Below are positions 6,336-8,834 of a stretch of 8,834 nt of DNA, piece after piece. A program made the translations under genes and the position numbers. Under the pieces are notes generated by a model. The model was not told the origin of the DNA and ran no database searches. It saw only the letters and a list, made by a program, of their open reading frames with translations. Position 1 is the first letter of the stretch; every line of letters starts with the position of its first letter. Source of the DNA: QHXN01 sp040509515 (GTDB taxonomy: Bacteria; Acidobacteriota; Blastocatellia; Pyrinomonadales; Pyrinomonadaceae); contig JBEVKV010000430.1 in NCBI GenBank assembly GCA_040509515.1, positions 1-8,834 on the forward strand. Direction: 5' to 3'.

Positions 6336-7580
6336 TCAGGCGTCCGGCGTCGGGCGGCCGCCCGTCTCTAAAAAGTCGAGCAGCGACTTCCCGGCCTGAG
6401 CCCATGAGAGGTGGCCGACGAGGCGCGCGGCCGCCTCGCGCGCGCGGCGCATCTCCGCGTCGGAGAGCGAGAGCGTCGCGGACAGCGCGTCGGCGATGGC
6501 CGAAGGGTTCGGGGCGGCGAGCCGGAGCGCGTCCCCGCCGTGCGGGTAGGCCGCGCGCATCGACGGCAGGTTCATCTCGACGACGGGGAGCCCGCAGGCC
6601 AGCATCTCCTGCGGCACGAGCGAGTAGTTCGTCAGCGAGATGGAGAGTCCGACGGCCGCGCCCCTGTAAAGATCGGCCAGTTCGTGCTCGCTCAGAACGC
6701 CGGCCGGCGTGTAGTCGAACGGCAGACGGTAGGGCAGGTCGTCCGAGCCGAAGATGACGACCTCGGTCTCGGGGCGTCTCCGTTTGAGCAGCGCGAGCGA
6801 GAGGAGCCCGAGTTCCGTCCCGCGCCTGCGCGTGTGGTGGCGCGCGTAGAAGACAACGCGGTTCCTGCTGTAGCCGCCGGCCCCCGGCGCATAGACCGTG
6901 GGGTCGTAGGCGAGGTCGAAAGATTCGGCGCGGTTGCCGTACCCGCGCATCTTCTCGGCGAGCCAGCGCCCGGCGCAGATGCAGTCGAAGCCGAAGCCGT
7001 ACGTGTTTTCGGCGAGCACCATCTCGGTGCTCGCCGGGTAGAAAGACGGCTCGTAGTCCTGCACGAAATAGACCTTGCGGCGGCAGGCGTCAAAGTCCCT
7101 GATCGCGTAGGCCGTCTCCCACGAGCTGGCGACGCAGATTTCTGACGGCGGCATCTGCGTGACGCCGAGGCGCACGGCGGCCTTGAGCGGGAAGTAGTGC
7201 CTGCGCATCACCTCGGTCGCCTCCGAGTCGCTGACGTAGTGCGTCTCGCCGAAGACGTGGAAGCAGACTTCGTAGCCCGCGTCTTCGAGCGAGCGCGCGA
7301 GGCGGAAGATGGTTCTGTGCCCGCCGGAAGCGCCGTAGAAGTTTGGGATGACCCAGTTGACGCTCTTAGGCAGCGCGGGCTCCGCCGCCGTGACGGAGCG
7401 GTGCCGGTAGGTTATGGGCTCGTATGCGAATTCGTAGGGCAGCGCCTCGCCGCCGACGGCTTTACCCGTAGCCGGCTGAGACGCGCGCAGGCGGCGGAGC
7501 GCCGCTTTGCAGGTGGCGCGCAGGCCGTGCGTCTGAAGAAACCTGACGCCCTTGCCTGCTACCCGCTTAAACTTTGTCAT
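6336..7580 (-). CDS. GT-B family glycosyltransferase, WsaF-like (possible rhamnosyltransferase)
   Basis: A 414-aa predicted cytosolic or membrane-associated glycosyltransferase that would transfer a sugar from a nucleotide-activated donor to a glycan. The basic N-terminal segment (1-35) may aid membrane contact. The N-terminal Rossmann half begins at about 73 with VNWVIPNFYGASGGHRTIFRLARSL (74-98), the glycine-rich loop and helix characteristic of WsaF-type enzymes, followed by YFVQDYEPSFYP (171-182), another hallmark of that group. The C-terminal half contains VVFYARHHTRRRGTEL (242-257), VVIFGSDD (274-281) and the donor-site helix PQEMLACGLPVVEMN (323-337), with Glu325 and Glu335 at the usual acidic positions of GT4-like enzymes. 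WsaF itself is a rhamnosyltransferase of S-layer glycan assembly; the donor and acceptor here are inferred only. It is second in a minus-strand unit, 37 nt behind the 8565 gene. No canonical ribosome binding site precedes the ATG, so it may be translated by coupling or from a leader without one. Confidence 0.9.
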   Translation of the reverse strand: MTKFKRVAGKGVRFLQTHGLRATCKAALRRLRASQPATGKAVGGEALPYEFAYEPITYRHRSVTAAEPALPKSVNWVIPNFYGASGGHRTIFRLARSLEDAGYEVCFHVFGETHYVSDSEATEVMRRHYFPLKAAVRLGVTQMPPSEICVASSWETAYAIRDFDACRRKVYFVQDYEPSFYPASTEMVLAENTYGFGFDCICAGRWLAEKMRGYGNRAESFDLAYDPTVYAPGAGGYSRNRVVFYARHHTRRRGTELGLLSLALLKRRRPETEVVIFGSDDLPYRLPFDYTPAGVLSEHELADLYRGAAVGLSISLTNYSLVPQEMLACGLPVVEMNLPSMRAAYPHGGDALRLAAPNPSAIADALSATLSLSDAEMRRAREAAARLVGHLSWAQAGKSLLDFLETGGRPTPDA

Positions 7581-7617
7581 CCCGCTTCGTCACGCCGCCG
7601 GAGGAGATTGTCGGCCT

Positions 7618-8565
7618 CTATTTTTTCTGCCCGCCGCCGGGGAGAGTCCAGGCGAAGGCGTAGGTTTTTGTAATCTCTTCCGACATGCGTTCGGTGCGAC
7701 CCTGAAAGCTGGCCTCGATGCTGCTGAGCCTCGTGATGGTGAGCTGCTGCGGCAGCATGGTCGCCTTGTCCACGACGATCTCCACCTTGTGTCTCTGATC
7801 CCAGCCCGTGATGGCGGGGCCGGCGCCGGCGGCCCGCTTCATAACCGATTCGATGAGCTTGACGACCTGCGCCTTGTCGGGCGCGGTCTCGGAGCGGAAG
7901 TGTGCGCAGCGCCGTTCGCCCGGCCCCGACGCGCAGGGGGCTTCCTTGACGAACCTGACGGTGCCGACGATGTCGAGCTGTCCCCCGCCGAGCTGTGGGA
8001 CGGCGGTGGTGTTGCGAAACTCGTAGGCGGCCTCCGGGTCGAGTTCCACGTCCTCCCACAGAGGAATCAGCGTCGTCCAGAAATCGCTGGCGATAGACCT
8101 GAGGGCGGCGTCCGACGTCATGGTCTCGAAGACGTTCCGCGCCGCGGCGTCGAGCCCGCCCGACTGCGCGACCGACTGGTTTATCAGCTTGCGGGCCGCC
8201 TCTTGACCCTCAATCCCGAGAAAGCTGCCGTCGGCGGAGACGAGGAGGGTCGGAATCATGTCGGTGAAGCGTTCCACCCCGCCGCCGAAGCCCGGGGGGA
8301 AGGTGCCCTTCCAGCCCGAGAAGCCGTCGCGCGACACGACGACGCGGTCGCCCGTGCGCTTGACCTGCATCGTGAAATCGGCGGACATGTTCCAGTTGAT
8401 CTCCGGCCCCGTCCCCACACGGCGCCCCTCGGAGCGCGTGCTGACCTTCGCCGACGCGCCGTCCGGCCACGCGAACTTCACCGTCTCGGCCCGCGCGGTA
8501 AGGTTGAGAAACGGCGAGACGACTCCGAGAGTCAAGAGGATTACTGCTTTGTGAAACCTGAGCAC
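7618..8565 (-). CDS. Exported protein of unknown function (DUF6263-like at best)
   Basis: A 315-aa protein starting at a GTG codon. Residues 1-26 form a signal peptide (hydrophobic core AVILLTLGVVSPFLNL, cleavage after ARA). The mature protein is mixed alpha/beta: TVKFAWPDGASAKVSTRSEG (28-47), DFTMQVKRTGDRVVVSRDGFSGW (63-85), a helical middle, a pair of cysteines at 211 and 220 that could form a disulphide, and a C-terminal beta region KVEIVVDKATMLPQQLTITR (260-279). The pattern of an early strand pair, a central helix and a late VVDKATMLPQQL stretch recalls lipoprotein-like DUF6263-type proteins that measure or bind apolar ligands, but I hold this loosely. There is no lipobox, so it is probably periplasmic or secreted. 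An upstream ATG frame (to 8778) exists, but its residues are low-complexity and GC-driven, whereas this start has a good ribosome binding site. It is first in a unit with the glycosyltransferase. Confidence 0.8.
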   Translation of the reverse strand: MLRFHKAVILLTLGVVSPFLNLTARAETVKFAWPDGASAKVSTRSEGRRVGTGPEINWNMSADFTMQVKRTGDRVVVSRDGFSGWKGTFPPGFGGGVERFTDMIPTLLVSADGSFLGIEGQEAARKLINQSVAQSGGLDAAARNVFETMTSDAALRSIASDFWTTLIPLWEDVELDPEAAYEFRNTTAVPQLGGGQLDIVGTVRFVKEAPCASGPGERRCAHFRSETAPDKAQVVKLIESVMKRAAGAGPAITGWDQRHKVEIVVDKATMLPQQLTITRLSSIEASFQGRTERMSEEITKTYAFAWTLPGGGQKK

Positions 8566-8572
8566 GCGTGAG

Positions 8573-8580
8573 TCTCCTTT
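8573..8580 (-). promoter_or_regulatory. Ribosome binding site fixing the GTG start of the 8565 gene
   Basis: The minus strand reads AAAGGAGA 7 nt before GTG (8565-8563). It places the start 71 codons inside the longest ATG-initiated frame and directly before a signal peptide. Confidence 0.8.
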
Positions 8581-8762
8581 TCCTGTCAGGACGCTCGTGT
8601 CCGCGGCGGACGTGTGGGATGCCGCCGCCCGCGACGCCGGACGCCCGGCGTCGCCACGCATCTTACCCTCACGCGGGGGGCCGCGACAAAAACAGTCACG
8701 GCCGGCGCGACCGTCGCGGCCGCGTCGCGTTTCGCGCGCGTCCCGATTCGTTCGGACGCCCG

Positions 8763-8780
8763 AAAAAATACAATACAAAT
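8763..8780 (-). promoter_or_regulatory. 18-bp AT-rich element upstream of the 8565 gene (copy 2)
   Basis: On the minus strand this reads ATTTGTATTG followed by TATTTTTT. It differs from the copy before the TonB receptor at two of 18 positions. It lies about 198 nt before the GTG start, compared with about 160 nt for copy 1. Both face the same way relative to the gene they precede, which suggests a shared regulatory or promoter role. Confidence 0.45.
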
Positions 8781-8834
8781 TTCGCCGCGCCTCTGGTAAT
8801 CTTAGCCGCGTTCAAGCAGTTAATTTCCGCAGAT

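Larger units (their letters stand above)
8566..8834 (-). other. Upstream region of the 8565/7580 unit
   Basis: A 269-bp stretch without a gene. The part next to the start is very GC-rich. The outer part, from about 8763 to 8834, is AT-rich and carries the second copy of the 18-bp element. A TAAGAT that could serve as a -10 is visible on the minus strand at about 8815-8810, but I see no matching -35, so no promoter is called. Confidence 0.5.

Noticed and set aside
6411..7145. A 244-codon plus-strand open frame over the glycosyltransferase gene
   Set aside because: Antisense shadow. The opposite strand encodes clear GT-B motifs.
7552..8571. A 339-codon plus-strand open frame over the exported-protein gene
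   Set aside because: Shadow of the minus-strand gene: compositionally biased, no recognisable domain and no ribosome binding site.
8566..8778. N-terminal extension of the 8565 gene to ATGs at 8778 or 8661
   Set aside because: The added residues are Arg/Ala/Gly-rich and without structure. The GTG at 8565 has an AAAGGAGA site and starts a signal peptide.

Overview
The window is GC-rich. It carries a very large Oar-type TonB-dependent receptor with an N-terminal carboxypeptidase-regulatory-like domain, a secreted matrixin-like protein carrying a MopE-type metal-binding motif and an FrpC-like EF-hand domain, and a WsaF-like glycosyltransferase. This mix is typical of soil Acidobacteriota, probably Blastocatellia/Pyrinomonadaceae. 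The assignment is inferred from gene style and composition only; there is no rRNA or other phylogenetic marker here.

Layout: (1) 58-3576, minus strand: TonB-dependent outer-membrane receptor of 1172 aa. (2) 3577-4017: a 441-bp divergent intergenic region that is AT-rich against its surroundings. It holds upstream elements for the receptor, a plausible sigma70 promoter reading right, and a run of closely packed inverted repeats in the leader of the next gene. (3) 4018-4722 and 4760-6187, plus strand: a two-gene unit with a 37-nt gap, encoding two secreted proteins, closed by a strong intrinsic terminator at about 6216-6263. (4) 6336-7580 and 7618-8565, minus strand: a GT-B glycosyltransferase and, upstream of it, an exported protein of unknown function, again 37 nt apart. 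The plus and minus units converge at the terminator. (5) 8566-8834: upstream region of the last minus-strand unit.

Four of the five genes act in or beyond the envelope: outer-membrane receptor, two secreted proteins and one exported unknown. The glycosyltransferase is predicted cytosolic but acts on envelope or exported glycans. No single pathway ties them together, and the window is best read as envelope/secretome genes with three transcription units.

The best leads are the secreted pair 4018/4760 (a matrixin-like fold whose third zinc ligand is not His or Asp, plus an unknown partner, both with CPxC motifs), the multi-hairpin leader of that pair, and a near-identical 18-bp AT-rich element upstream of both minus-strand units. 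No mobile element, CRISPR array, tRNA or rRNA was found.
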